A stretch of 51,952 nucleotides of DNA from Komagataeibacter rhaeticus. GTDB taxonomy: Bacteria; Pseudomonadota; Alphaproteobacteria; Acetobacterales; Acetobacteraceae. The DNA lies in contig NZ_NKTZ01000015.1 in NCBI RefSeq assembly GCF_003207855.1, positions 1 through 51,952 of the forward strand. Direction: 5' to 3'. A model generated the notes under the pieces. The model did no database searches. It was not told the DNA's origin and saw nothing but the letters and a program-made list of their open reading frames with translations. The position numbers and the translations under genes were made by a program. Below, piece after piece: positions 35,558-44,952 of this stretch (positions are counted from its first letter, which is position 1; every line of letters begins with the position of its first letter).

Positions 35558-36331
35558 CTACCATACGGTAAAACCGGCATCGACACTGACAATCGCCCCC
35601 GTCATCAGGCTGGCTGCATCAGATGCCAGGAACTGCACGACCGAGGCGACCTCATCGGGCTGGCCCACGCGGTGCATGGGCGTGCCATCCAGCCAGGCGG
35701 CGTACAGGCGTGGGTTTTCCATGCCAAAGCGGGTCAGGGTTGTCTCGATATAAGTGGGTGCCACCGCGTTCACCCTTATCCCGCGCATGGCCCATTCCGC
35801 CGCAAGCGAACGGGTATACTGGTGCACGCCGGCCTTTGATGCGTTATAGGCCGCCTGCTCCTGCGGCCGGTTGACGATCAGGCCCGACATGGACCCGATA
35901 TTCACGATCGCGCCACGGCCCTGCGCCAGCATGATCCGCCCAAACGCCCGGCAGCAGCGGAAAATGCCATTAAGGTTGATATCCATCTGTTTCAGCCATT
36001 GTCCATCCGTCATGTCCTCGGCCCGGACTTCGGAAATGCAGAGTCCGGCACTGCAGACCAGGATATCGACATGCCCTTCTTCGGCGCCGATGCGCGTGGC
36101 GCAGGCATCCACCTGCGTCGTATCGGTCACGTCAAGGGCCGTGGCCGATACATCCAGCCCCTGTGCGGTCAGTTCGGTCACGGCGCGAGCCGCCAGTTCC
36201 GCATCACGATCGGCAATGATGACGCGGGCGCCAAATTCCGCCAGCGCCGTAACGCAGGCCAGGCCGATATTCCGCGCGCCGCCGGTGACAACCGCGACCC
36301 GCCCGTCAAGGCGGAGTTTTTGCGTATACAT
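35558..36331 (-). CDS. Short-chain dehydrogenase, probable polyol dehydrogenase
   Basis: A 257-residue classical SDR enzyme, last gene of the polyol operon. The cofactor site is VVTGGARNIGLACVTALAEF, followed by IIADRD, whose acidic residue favours NAD over NADP. NILV-type motif: DILVCSAGLC. The catalytic Ser, Tyr and Lys are in NIGSMSGL and AAYNASKAGV. The ATG at 36331 gives the normal N-terminus (MYTQKLRLDGRVAVVTGGA); the frame stays open upstream to 36424. Since the operon also encodes a pentulose kinase, it most likely oxidises a pentitol such as ribitol or D-arabinitol to D-ribulose. Hexitols or threitol are alternatives. Confidence 0.9.
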   Translation of the reverse strand: MYTQKLRLDGRVAVVTGGARNIGLACVTALAEFGARVIIADRDAELAARAVTELTAQGLDVSATALDVTDTTQVDACATRIGAEEGHVDILVCSAGLCISEVRAEDMTDGQWLKQMDINLNGIFRCCRAFGRIMLAQGRGAIVNIGSMSGLIVNRPQEQAAYNASKAGVHQYTRSLAAEWAMRGIRVNAVAPTYIETTLTRFGMENPRLYAAWLDGTPMHRVGQPDEVASVVQFLASDAASLMTGAIVSVDAGFTVW

Positions 36332-36362
36332 ATGTCTGTATCCTGAACAGGAAAGCCGTTTT

Positions 36363-37472
36363 TCAGAGGTCCGAAAGCAGGGGATGGTCCGCTTCACGGG
36401 CCAGCGCCATGCCATCCGCGTCAAACAGGTGGCAGTGTTCTTCGCCTAATGTCAGGCGGATGGGGGTATCGGCACGGTCCGTATTGTCCCCGCCCGTCTG
36501 CACGACAATCATCTGTCCGTCAGTCAGGCGGACATGCAGCAGGGTTATCGCCCCCAGCCGCTCGCTAATCGTGACCATGCCCGTGATCGCCCCCTGCGGG
36601 TCAATCAGGATATGTTCGGGCCGGATGCCCAGCGTGCCCGCGGTGCCTGCTTCCGGCCCACCATGCCGCGTGGGGATGGAGACGCTGACCGCCCCCGCCT
36701 GAACCTGTGCCATCCCGTCGGGGGTAAGGGCATGAATACGCGCAGGCAGCAGGTTCATTGCGGGCGATCCCATGAAGCGTGCGACAAACAGGTTGCGTGG
36801 CCGGTGATAGAGTTCCAGCGGGGTGCCGATCTGTTCCACAACACCCCTGTTGAGCACCACGATCCTGTCGGCCATGGTCATGGCCTCCACCTGGTCGTGG
36901 GTGACATAGATCGTGGTGGCGCCCAGCCGCCGGTGCAGGCTGGCCAGTTCCACGCGCATCTGCCCGCGCAGCGCCGCATCAAGGTTGGACAGCGGTTCAT
37001 CGAACAGGAAGACCCTGGGGTTGCGCACGATCGCCCGCCCGATCGCCACACGCTGCCGCTGGCCGCCCGAAAGCTGGCCCGGCCTGTGATCAAGGTAGGG
37101 ATCAAGCTGCAGGATGCGCGCTACATCACCGATGCGCCGCCGCCGTTCGGCTTCGGGCATGCCGGCAAGCCGTAGCGAGAACTCCATGTTGCGGTAGACA
37201 TTCATATGCGGGTACAGCGCATAGGACTGGAAAACCATCGCCACCCCGCGCCGTGCGGGATCGGTGTCGTTTACCCGCTGCCCATCGATCAGCAGGTCTC
37301 CGGCACTTATGTCCTCCAGCCCCGCGATCATGCGCAGCAGGGTGGACTTGCCACAGCCCGAAGGGCCGACAAAGACGACGAACTCCCGGTCCGTGATGGC
37401 AAGCGAGATGCCCTTGATGATTTCCTCATGCAGATAGGTCTTGCGCAGGTTGCGCAGTTCTACGGTCGCCAT
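36363..37472 (-). CDS. Polyol ABC transporter ATPase (MalK/SmoK-like)
   Basis: A 369-residue ATP-hydrolysing subunit of a carbohydrate importer. Walker A is GPSGCGKST near residue 37, the signature is [15 protein letters not shown] near 134, Walker B is [12 protein letters not shown], and the H-loop is [10 protein letters not shown]. After residue 240 comes the TOBE/OB regulatory part ([12 protein letters not shown]). It would energise the two permeases encoded just upstream. The gap to the permease is 48 bases, to the dehydrogenase 31 bases. No odd features. Confidence 0.95.
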   Translation of the reverse strand: MATVELRNLRKTYLHEEIIKGISLAITDREFVVFVGPSGCGKSTLLRMIAGLEDISAGDLLIDGQRVNDTDPARRGVAMVFQSYALYPHMNVYRNMEFSLRLAGMPEAERRRRIGDVARILQLDPYLDHRPGQLSGGQRQRVAIGRAIVRNPRVFLFDEPLSNLDAALRGQMRVELASLHRRLGATTIYVTHDQVEAMTMADRIVVLNRGVVEQIGTPLELYHRPRNLFVARFMGSPAMNLLPARIHALTPDGMAQVQAGAVSVSIPTRHGGPEAGTAGTLGIRPEHILIDPQGAITGMVTISERLGAITLLHVRLTDGQMIVVQTGGDNTDRADTPIRLTLGEEHCHLFDADGMALAREADHPLLSDL

Positions 37473-37520
37473 GGCATGTCTGTTCCTGTCGCTGCTACGC
37501 GGGGTGCGGGCCGCCTGATC

Positions 37521-38348
37521 CTATTTTACCGCCCCGAATGTCAGGCCGCGCACAAGCTGCTTCTGGCTGGCCCAGCCAAAGACCATGATGGGGGCGACCG
37601 CCAGCGTGGAGGCCGCGGAAAGCTTGGCGAAAAACAGCCCTTCGGGTGAGGAGAAGGAGGCAATGAACGTTGTCAGCGGTGCCGCGATGGAAGACGTCAG
37701 GTTCAGCGACCAGAACGTTTCGTTCCAGCACAGGATCAGCGACAGCAGCCCGGTCGAGGCAATGCCCGGCAGTGCCAGCGGCATCAGGACCTGCGTCACT
37801 TCCTGCCAGCGGGTTGCCCCGTCCATCCGCCCGGCTTCCAGTATGGGTACCGGCACTTCCCTGAAAAAAGTGTAGAGCATCCATACCGTAATGGGCAGGT
37901 TGGTCAGCATGTATATCACGATCAGCCCCGTCCGGCTGTCCAGCAGGCCGGTGGCGCGGGCCAGCAGGTAGATCGGCACCAGCACGCCCACCGGCGGCAG
38001 CATGCGCGTGGAGAGCATCCAAAGCAGCGTCATGCGCGTGCGGGGTCCCGGCAGGAACGCCATGGCATAGGCCGCGGGAATGGACACAAGCAGGGCCACC
38101 ACGGTTGCCAGGACCGAAATCACGACGCTGTTGGTGGCGAAATGCCAGTAATCCTCCCGCGCGAAAACGTCCCGGTAGCTTGAAAGCGTCGGACTGAAGA
38201 ACAGATGCGGTGGCGTGGAGATGGCATCGGGTTCGTTCTTGAAACCCGTCAGGAACATCCACAGGATGGGGAAGAACATCCACAGGGCAATGGCCCAGCC
38301 CAGGATGGTGACTACGCCCTGGCGCAGGCGTGTGCGGGTTCTTGCCAT
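37521..38348 (-). CDS. Polyol ABC transporter permease (MalG-like)
   Basis: A 275-residue inner-membrane protein with six membrane segments, starting with VVTILGWAIALWMFFPILWM. The EAA loop that contacts the ATPase is EVPVPILEAGRMDGATRWQE, with the A-G-x-D-G pattern typical of the family. The ATG at 38348 lies one base after the stop of the other permease gene, so the two are coupled. A longer frame reaches 38543 inside that gene but would not add family sequence. Similar permeases serve sorbitol, mannitol and arabitol in other proteobacteria. Confidence 0.94.
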   Translation of the reverse strand: MARTRTRLRQGVVTILGWAIALWMFFPILWMFLTGFKNEPDAISTPPHLFFSPTLSSYRDVFAREDYWHFATNSVVISVLATVVALLVSIPAAYAMAFLPGPRTRMTLLWMLSTRMLPPVGVLVPIYLLARATGLLDSRTGLIVIYMLTNLPITVWMLYTFFREVPVPILEAGRMDGATRWQEVTQVLMPLALPGIASTGLLSLILCWNETFWSLNLTSSIAAPLTTFIASFSSPEGLFFAKLSAASTLAVAPIMVFGWASQKQLVRGLTFGAVK

Positions 38349-38349
38349 G

Positions 38350-39270
38350 TCAGGTCTCCAGATTGCGGGCCACGGCGCGCAGCAGGAAGGCTGCGACAAT
38401 ATTGGCGACGACAATGGCCACGACGCCACCTGCCGAGGCCCCGCCCACATCGAACTGCAGGAGGGCGCGCGAATAGATGAGAAACGCCAGGTTGGTCGAT
38501 GCCACACCCGGGCCGCCCGCCGTGGTGACCGAGATTTCGGCAAATACCGTCAGCAGGAAAATGGTCTCGATCATGATCACGACCGTAATCGCGCGTGACA
38601 GGTGGGGCAGGGTGATGTTGATGAACTGCGCCACCATGCCCGCGCCATCCATGCGCGCGGCTTCCTTCTGTTCCGTATCCAGCGACTGGATGGCGGTCAG
38701 CAGGATCAGGACCGCAAAGGGCAGCCATTCCCACGCCACGATCATTACCAGCGTTGCCAGCGGGTAGCGTGACAGCCAGTCAATGGGTGTCAGGCCCACG
38801 GCGCGCATCATGGCGGAGTACACGCCATAGATCGGGTGCAGCATCAGGTTTTTCCACAACAGGGCGGCAACCGTGGGCATGATGAAGAAGGGCGAGATGA
38901 CCAGGATGCGGGCAATGCCGCGCCCCGCGAATTCCTCGTTGTAAAGAACTGCCAGCAACGTCCCCAACCCGACCGAGATGGCCAGCACGCCACCCACAAG
39001 TATGGCGGTGTTTTCCAGCGATGTCAGGAAATCCGGGTCCGTCAGCAGGTACCAGTAATTGCTGATACCCGCGAAGCCCTGCCGGGTCGGGTCCACAAGG
39101 TTGTAGTTGCGCAGCGAATACCACAGCGTCATGAGCAGCGGTACCACCGACCATACCAGCAGCAGCATGATGGCGGGTGACTGAAGCAGGAAACCCTGCA
39201 GGCCCCGGCTGCGGGCACCGCCGCCCGCAGGGCTGGCCGTCAGGGGGGCGCGGATTGCCGCTTTGTCCAT
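38350..39270 (-). CDS. Polyol ABC transporter permease (MalF-like)
   Basis: A 306-residue inner-membrane protein. The first segment is AIMLLLVWSVVPLLMTLWYS, followed by a periplasmic loop (LRNYNLVDPTRQGFAGISNY) and five more segments. The EAA loop is LDTEQKEAARMDGAGMVAQF. The ATG at 39270 starts MDKAAIRAPLTA; the frame runs on upstream into the binding-protein gene but that part is Arg-, Cys- and Pro-rich and not coding-like. It should pair with the MalG-like permease to form the channel. Confidence 0.94.
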   Translation of the reverse strand: MDKAAIRAPLTASPAGGGARSRGLQGFLLQSPAIMLLLVWSVVPLLMTLWYSLRNYNLVDPTRQGFAGISNYWYLLTDPDFLTSLENTAILVGGVLAISVGLGTLLAVLYNEEFAGRGIARILVISPFFIMPTVAALLWKNLMLHPIYGVYSAMMRAVGLTPIDWLSRYPLATLVMIVAWEWLPFAVLILLTAIQSLDTEQKEAARMDGAGMVAQFINITLPHLSRAITVVIMIETIFLLTVFAEISVTTAGGPGVASTNLAFLIYSRALLQFDVGGASAGGVVAIVVANIVAAFLLRAVARNLET

Positions 39271-39284
39271 CTTCGTCCCCTTTC

Positions 39285-40598
39285 TTAATGCAGGTAGCCG
39301 GACTGGCGCATGGTGCGGGTCACGGATGCCTGTGCCGCGGCAAGCGCCTGTTCCACCGTCATCTGGCCCGACAGGGTCGCGGCAACGCTCTGGCCAACCT
39401 GCGTGCCGATGGCCTGGAACGGCGCAATGCCGACAAACTGCGCACCGCCATAGGGGCGTGGCTGCTTTGTCTGGCCGTTGGGATCGGCCGTGTCGATGGC
39501 GGTATGGACAAAGGCCGCGAACGGCGCCGCCTTCTGGTAATCGGGGCTGGCATAGGTGGAGATACGGGTCCCCGCAGGCACGGCCACCCAGCCTGCATGC
39601 CGGGCCACAAGCTGGACATAGGCCCTGGAGGTTGCCCATTCGATGAAGATGCGGGCATCATCCGCATGTCTGGACGATGCGGGAATGGCAAGGTTCCAAC
39701 TCCACAGCCATGTCGGTCCCTTGCCATACGGCCCGATGGGGGCGGCGGCAAAACCGACCCTGTCCGCCACATGCGACTGCTTGGGGTCAAACAGCAGGCC
39801 GCCCGCGACGGTTGAATCAACCCATATGCCGCAATGGCCGCTGGCAAACAGGGCCAGGTTCTCATTAAAGCCGTTGGATGTCGCACCGGGTGGCCCGTCG
39901 GCCTTCATGGCCGATACATACCACGTCAGCGCCGCATTCCATTCCGGGGTATCGAGCATCGGCTTCCACCCATCGCCAAACCACTGGCCGCCAAACGTAT
40001 TTACCAGCGCGGTGACATAGGCCATGTTCTCCCCCCAGCCCGGCTTGCCGCGCAGGCACAGCCCGTAGGTCTGGCTGTCCCTGTCCGTAATCCTGTCGGC
40101 AAAGGTGCGGATCTGGTCATAGGTGGGGTGTTGCGGCATGGTCAGCCCGGCCTTCCGAAACAGGTCGGTCCGGTAATAGGTCATGACACTTTCCGCATAG
40201 AACGGCAGGGCGTACAGCTTTGCGTCCACACTCAGCCCGGCGCGCACGGAGGGCACGATATCATCCATGTCGTAATCCGCACCGGGCCTGAGTTGGGCCA
40301 GCCATCCCTGTCTTGCCCAGATCGGCACTTCGTAATTGCCAATGGTCAGGACATCGAACTGTCCCGCATGGGTGGCGATATCCGTCGTGACCCGCTGGCG
40401 CAGGACATTTTCCTCCAGCGTGACCCAGTTCAGGTGAATATCGGGATGGGCTTTTTCGAATTCACCTGACAACTGTTTCATGATGATCATGTCACCGTTA
40501 TTGACCGTGGCGATGGTCAGTGTGCCGGCCGCCTGCGCGCGCCCGGCCAGCAGCATGCCGAGCACGGTCATGCCGGCCAGAATCCTGGAAGTCACCAT
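39285..40598 (-). CDS. Polyol ABC transporter substrate-binding protein
   Basis: A 437-residue periplasmic binding protein of the extracellular family 1 type. The signal peptide ends near residue 23 (ILAGMTVLGMLLAGRAQAAG). The mature protein shows ATVNNGDMIIMKQLSGEFEK, ALPFYAESVMTYYRTDLFRK and YGLCLRGKPGWGENMAYVTA, a block typical of sorbitol/mannitol-binding proteins (SmoE/MtlE). AAGGG lies 8 bases before the ATG. The 115 bases upstream contain a strong hairpin after the kinase stop, so it may have a separate transcript level. Confidence 0.94.
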   Translation of the reverse strand: MVTSRILAGMTVLGMLLAGRAQAAGTLTIATVNNGDMIIMKQLSGEFEKAHPDIHLNWVTLEENVLRQRVTTDIATHAGQFDVLTIGNYEVPIWARQGWLAQLRPGADYDMDDIVPSVRAGLSVDAKLYALPFYAESVMTYYRTDLFRKAGLTMPQHPTYDQIRTFADRITDRDSQTYGLCLRGKPGWGENMAYVTALVNTFGGQWFGDGWKPMLDTPEWNAALTWYVSAMKADGPPGATSNGFNENLALFASGHCGIWVDSTVAGGLLFDPKQSHVADRVGFAAAPIGPYGKGPTWLWSWNLAIPASSRHADDARIFIEWATSRAYVQLVARHAGWVAVPAGTRISTYASPDYQKAAPFAAFVHTAIDTADPNGQTKQPRPYGGAQFVGIAPFQAIGTQVGQSVAATLSGQMTVEQALAAAQASVTRTMRQSGYLH

Positions 40599-40679
40599 TG
40601 CAATACCCTTTATTGATTGGTTCCGTTTTTTTTCGGTATTTGGTCTGGAGGTCCGGTTCTTGGGTTTTTCTGTAAAGCG

Positions 40680-40705
40680 CCACGGGAACCGTCCGGTTCC
40701 CGTGG
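40680..40705 (-). terminator. Strong hairpin between kinase and binding-protein genes
   Basis: CCACGGGAACC (40680-40690) and GGTTCCCGTGG (40695-40705) form a perfect 11-base stem with a 4-base loop, directly after the kinase stop on the minus strand. Only TTT follows, so full termination is unlikely. It may be a partial terminator, or a stabiliser that sets different mRNA levels for the kinase and the binding protein. Confidence 0.6.
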
Positions 40706-40713
40706 TGCCTGTC

Positions 40714-42342
40714 TTATTTGTTCATGATCTGCCGGTAGCGGATCTGGTCGGCATACATCCGGGTAAAGACGCGGAATTTCCTGGCATGGAAGGGGGCGCT
40801 TCCGGCACAGGGCCGAATTTCCGCCCGTATGCGTGCCATGCCGGCCATGGCCGCCCGGATGGAGGGATAGGCCCCCGCAGCAACCGCCCCCAGTATGGCA
40901 CTGCCCAGCAAAACGGAATCCGGTTCTTCTGGCAGCAGGATGCGGCAGCCGGTGGCATTGGCGTGTTCACGCACGAAAACGGGGTTTTTCGTGCCCCCGC
41001 CCGTGGCGATGACCGTATCGATCGCATAGCCCTGTCCGTTCAGCACGCGCACTATGTCGCGCGTGCCATAGGCCAGGGCCTGTATCGTTGCCAGATACAG
41101 GATGGCCAGATCCTGCGCCGTGGCACCCAGGCCCAGCCCGCTGATCATGCCGCGCAGGGTCGGGTCGGCATGGGGGGAACGGTTGCCATGGAAATCGGGC
41201 ATGACATGCAGGGATTCCGTCAGGGTGCCGGCGGGCCGGTCGCCTTCGGCGGTGGCCAGCAGGTCGTTCAGGACCTGATAGATCGTCCTGCCTTCCTTTT
41301 CGGCCTGCTGGCGCAGGGCCGGGGTGGCGGGATGGGTGGCGATGATGAAGTCGATCAGGCTGCCGGTGGCCGACTGCCCGGCTTCATTCAGCCACATGCC
41401 GGGCAGCATGGCATCCCGGTATGGTCCCCACACACCGGGCACGAAGCGGGGCAGGGGGGAGACCGCCATGTGGCAGCTTGAAGTGCCGCCAATCAGGGCC
41501 AGGCGCCGGTTGAAATCGGGCGGCGTGTCATCGGGGGTTGCCCCCATGACACCTATGCCGCCGGCATGTGCGTCAATGGCTGAAACCGCCACGGGGGTAC
41601 CCACCGGCAGCCCCAGTTCCATGGCTGCCCGCATGTCCAGCCCGTTCCCGACCTGATCGCCCAGTGCCCTGATGTCCGTGCCGATGCGGCGGTAACCCTC
41701 ATCGGCCAGCATGCCGAGGCCAATGGCCCGGAAATAGGTGTCATCCCAGCGGTCTTCGTGGGCAAGGTAGGTCCATTTGCACACGGTTGAGCAGCGTGAG
41801 CGTGAAGTGGCTCCGGTTGCGCGCCAGGTCAGGTAATCCGGCAGGTCAAGGAAAAGGGCGGCGCGATCGAACACATCGGGCAGGTGGCGCCGGAGCCACA
41901 GCAGCTTTGGTGTTTCCATCTCGGGCGAAATCACGCCGCCCACGTAACGCAGCACATCGTGGTGACCTGCGTTGATCGCGGCAGCCTCCGTCATGGCGCG
42001 GTGATCCATCCACAGGATCACGTCCTGATCCGGTGCGCCGTCCGCATCAATGGAAAGTGGCTGGCCATCGGGCCCTACCACCACCAGCGAACAGGTCGCA
42101 TCAAACCCGATGCCCCGCACAGCCAGCGTCTCCCCCGCCGTGTCCCGCGCCATGGGCAGGGCGATGGCGACGCTCTGGCACACCGCACGCCAGATATCAG
42201 CGGAAGACTGCTGCATGTGGTCGGTGCGTGGCCGCCACGTCCGGGTTGGCGTCGTGCCCGCGCCCAGCTTGCGGCCATCCAGTGTGAAAACGCCCGCCCG
42301 CGCGCTGCCGGTTCCCACATCAATGCCTATGACGACGTCCAT
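40714..42342 (-). CDS. FGGY-family pentulose kinase, probable D-ribulokinase
   Basis: A 542-residue sugar kinase. The N-terminal ATPase half starts VVIGIDVGTGSARAGVFTLD. The block GIGFDATCSLVVVGPDGQPL and WMDHRAMTEAAAINAGHHDV are typical of the FGGY pentulose kinase group (TIGR01315, D-ribulokinase). The C-terminal half has IATGGGTKNPVFVREHANAT and SVLLGSAILGAVAAGAYPSI, which form the second phosphate-binding part. It would phosphorylate D-ribulose, made from ribitol or D-arabinitol, to ribulose 5-phosphate for the pentose phosphate pathway. L-ribulose is an alternative substrate. It lies between the glycerol facilitator and the binding protein. Confidence 0.9.
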   Translation of the reverse strand: MDVVIGIDVGTGSARAGVFTLDGRKLGAGTTPTRTWRPRTDHMQQSSADIWRAVCQSVAIALPMARDTAGETLAVRGIGFDATCSLVVVGPDGQPLSIDADGAPDQDVILWMDHRAMTEAAAINAGHHDVLRYVGGVISPEMETPKLLWLRRHLPDVFDRAALFLDLPDYLTWRATGATSRSRCSTVCKWTYLAHEDRWDDTYFRAIGLGMLADEGYRRIGTDIRALGDQVGNGLDMRAAMELGLPVGTPVAVSAIDAHAGGIGVMGATPDDTPPDFNRRLALIGGTSSCHMAVSPLPRFVPGVWGPYRDAMLPGMWLNEAGQSATGSLIDFIIATHPATPALRQQAEKEGRTIYQVLNDLLATAEGDRPAGTLTESLHVMPDFHGNRSPHADPTLRGMISGLGLGATAQDLAILYLATIQALAYGTRDIVRVLNGQGYAIDTVIATGGGTKNPVFVREHANATGCRILLPEEPDSVLLGSAILGAVAAGAYPSIRAAMAGMARIRAEIRPCAGSAPFHARKFRVFTRMYADQIRYRQIMNK

Positions 42343-42430
42343 CTGCCTGGTCCACTCCCTTGTATCGCTGTGCCGGACCCTTTCTGGCCATGGAAATCCT
42401 GCCCCCGTGACAGTGGCGGGGAAGGGGGAC

Positions 42431-43270
42431 TCATTCTCCTATGATGATTGTCTCTTCCGCGATCTTGCCCTGCAAGGCCTGTCGCGCGCGAAGCTGTGCG
42501 GGCAGGAACGGGTAGATCAGGTATTCATAGGCGGTCGCCCCCAGCAGGCCGCCAATCAGTGGCCCGGCAACCGGTACCCACCAGTAGTGACCCGCCGCGG
42601 GAAGGGCGGCCTCATGCCAGCCCGCAACATAGGCGAACAGCCGTGGCCCCAGGTCGCGGGCCGGGTTGATGGCCCAGGCTTCCAGATACCCCATGGAGGC
42701 GCCAATGGCCGCGACCAGGAAGCCGATGATCAGCGCACCGAAATTGGCGCCGGGCGCCATTTCGTTATACTGTTCGGTAATGGCGAAAATGCCGAATACC
42801 AGTATGGCGGTCAGGATGATTTCATCACTGAAGGCATGCCATAGGGTTATGCCCGGCGCGGGGGCGGTAAAGAACACGCCCGCTCCGCCGCCACTCATGC
42901 GGGCAAGCTGGTGCATGTCATTGAAGTGATCGATGACGGGGTAATACAGCGCATAGACCAGTGCCGCACCCAGAAAGCCGCCTACGATCTGTGCGAACCA
43001 GTAAGGAATTACCTTTTTCCATGGAAAGGCGCGATAGGTGGCCAGTGCCAGCGTGACCGCCGGGTTGGCATGCGTGCCCGAAACCGATCCGGTGGCGTAG
43101 ATGGCAACGGTCACCCCCAGCCCCCATACGATGCACACGCCCCAGTAGGCATGCAGGTACGGGCTGGGATCATAGAGAAGGTACATCGCCGCCACCGAAT
43201 CACCGAAGGCGATGATGATGAAAACGGCAAGCGCTTCGGAAATAAGTTCGCCCAGGAATACCCGATTCAT
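42431..43270 (-). CDS. glpF: Aquaglyceroporin, glycerol/polyol facilitator
   Basis: A 279-residue inner-membrane channel with six membrane helices. The two NPA boxes are HANPAVTLAL near residue 66 and AINPARDLGPR near residue 201; the Asp after the second box is typical of glycerol-conducting members rather than water channels. The first helix is LISEALAVFIIIAFGDSVAA. AAGGAAA lies about 7 bases before the start. It follows glpK by 35 bases and is in the same transcript as the polyol ABC genes, so it may let glycerol or short polyols diffuse in. Confidence 0.94.
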   Translation of the reverse strand: MNRVFLGELISEALAVFIIIAFGDSVAAMYLLYDPSPYLHAYWGVCIVWGLGVTVAIYATGSVSGTHANPAVTLALATYRAFPWKKVIPYWFAQIVGGFLGAALVYALYYPVIDHFNDMHQLARMSGGGAGVFFTAPAPGITLWHAFSDEIILTAILVFGIFAITEQYNEMAPGANFGALIIGFLVAAIGASMGYLEAWAINPARDLGPRLFAYVAGWHEAALPAAGHYWWVPVAGPLIGGLLGATAYEYLIYPFLPAQLRARQALQGKIAEETIIIGE

Positions 43271-43305
43271 TGGCCTGTTTCCTTACATATGGGTTGGGGC
43301 CGGGT

Positions 43306-44805
43306 TCATTCGGCCCAGTCAAAGGATTTCTGTACGGCCTTCTTCCACCACGCCAGGTAACGCGCGCGCTGTTCCGGCGGCATGGTGGGCTGCCAGGTGC
43401 GGTCCACTTCCCAGTTGGCGCGCAGGTCATCAATGTTTTTCCAGTACCCCACCGCCAGGCCGGCAGCGTAGGCCGCGCCCAGCGCGGTGGTTTCCACCAC
43501 CTTTGGCCGGACAACCGGCACGTTCAGGATATCGGCCTGGAACTGCATGAGCAGTTCGTTCGCCACCATGCCGCCATCGGTTTTCAGGCTGCGCAGTACG
43601 ATGCCGCTGTCTTCCTCCATGGCGGCCACGACATCGCGCACCTGATAGGCCGTGGCCTCCAGTGTCGCGCGGGCAAAATGCGCGCGTGTGACGTAGCGGG
43701 TCAGTCCGACAATGACGCCCCGGGCATTCTCCTTCCAGTATGGGGCGTACAGGCCGGAAAACGCCGGCACGATATAGACGCCGCCGTTATCCGCCACGCT
43801 GCGCGCCAGCGGTTCGATCTGTGTCGCCAGATCAAACAGCTTCAGGTTGTCGCGCAGCCACTGCACCAGCGCGCCTGTAATGGCGATGGAGCCTTCCAGC
43901 GCGTAACGGGGTTCTTCCGTGCCAAACTGGTAGGCCACCGTTGTCAGCAGCCCCGCCTTTGACTGGACCGGGTCGGTGCCGGTATTCATCAGCAGGAATG
44001 ATCCGGTGCCGTAGGTATTCTTGGCCTCGCCGGGTGAAAAACAGGTCTGCCCGACCAGGGCCGCCTGCTGGTCGCCCAGAATGCCGGCCAGTTTCGTGCC
44101 CTGCAGGCTGGGGATCGTGATCGTGCCATATACCTGCGAGGAGGGCACGATACGGGGCAGGCAGGCGGCGGGAATGGAAAAGGCCGCGAGCATATCCTCA
44201 TCCCACGCGCAGGTTTTCAGGTTCATGAGCTGGGTGCGTGAGGCATTGGTCACATCGGTGATGTGGATGCCGCCCCTGGTCCCCCCCGTCAGGTTCCATG
44301 AAAGCCAGCTGTCCACCGTGCCGAACAGCGCCTGTCCGCTCTCGGCCTTCTGGCGCGCGCCTTCCACGTTATCGAGCAGCCAGCGTAGCTTGAGGCCCGC
44401 AAAATAGCTTGCCAGCGGCAGGCCGGTAATGGCGCGGAAGCGGTCCTGCCCCCCATCGCGGCCATATTCGCTGACCAGCTGGTCCACGCGCGTGTCCTGC
44501 CATACGATGGCATTGTGGAGCGGCAGGCCCGTTGTCCTGTCCCACAGCACGGCGGTTTCACGCTGGTTGGTAATCCCGACCGATACCAGGCTGGCGGCAC
44601 CCAGATTGGCGCGCGCCATGGCGGCGCCAATCATTTCATTGGTGTTTTCAAGAATTTCGATGGGATCATGTTCAACCCAGCCGGGGCGGGGATAGATCTG
44701 GCGGTGCTCCTTCTGGGCAACGGAAACGATTGTTCCCTTCCGGTCGAATATCATGAACCGGGAACTGGTCGTGCCCTGGTCTATCGCGCCAACGTAGTCC
44801 GTCAT
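43306..44805 (-). CDS. glpK: Glycerol kinase
   Basis: A 499-residue FGGY kinase that makes glycerol 3-phosphate from glycerol and ATP. Signatures: [19 protein letters not shown] at the start, [31 protein letters not shown] with NAIVWQDTR, and [20 protein letters not shown]. The last part has [21 protein letters not shown] chose ATG 44805, with AAGGA 8 bases upstream; the longer frame to 44910 is not supported. Length fits the family. No glycerol-3-phosphate dehydrogenase gene is in the window, so glycerol 3-phosphate must be used by an enzyme encoded elsewhere. Confidence 0.97.
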   Translation of the reverse strand: MTDYVGAIDQGTTSSRFMIFDRKGTIVSVAQKEHRQIYPRPGWVEHDPIEILENTNEMIGAAMARANLGAASLVSVGITNQRETAVLWDRTTGLPLHNAIVWQDTRVDQLVSEYGRDGGQDRFRAITGLPLASYFAGLKLRWLLDNVEGARQKAESGQALFGTVDSWLSWNLTGGTRGGIHITDVTNASRTQLMNLKTCAWDEDMLAAFSIPAACLPRIVPSSQVYGTITIPSLQGTKLAGILGDQQAALVGQTCFSPGEAKNTYGTGSFLLMNTGTDPVQSKAGLLTTVAYQFGTEEPRYALEGSIAITGALVQWLRDNLKLFDLATQIEPLARSVADNGGVYIVPAFSGLYAPYWKENARGVIVGLTRYVTRAHFARATLEATAYQVRDVVAAMEEDSGIVLRSLKTDGGMVANELLMQFQADILNVPVVRPKVVETTALGAAYAAGLAVGYWKNIDDLRANWEVDRTWQPTMPPEQRARYLAWWKKAVQKSFDWAE

Positions 44806-44952
44806 GCTGCATTCCTTTTTTGTTTTTATGTTCTGTCCATGATTTTTCGTGACCCGGTCGTGTCGTTGCCCGCGGGTGGCAGCCCCCGCATGGAATCGTG
44901 GCCTGCGCATCTGCCCTGTCGCGGTCCATGGCGTTCGCCTAGGGGCGGATGG

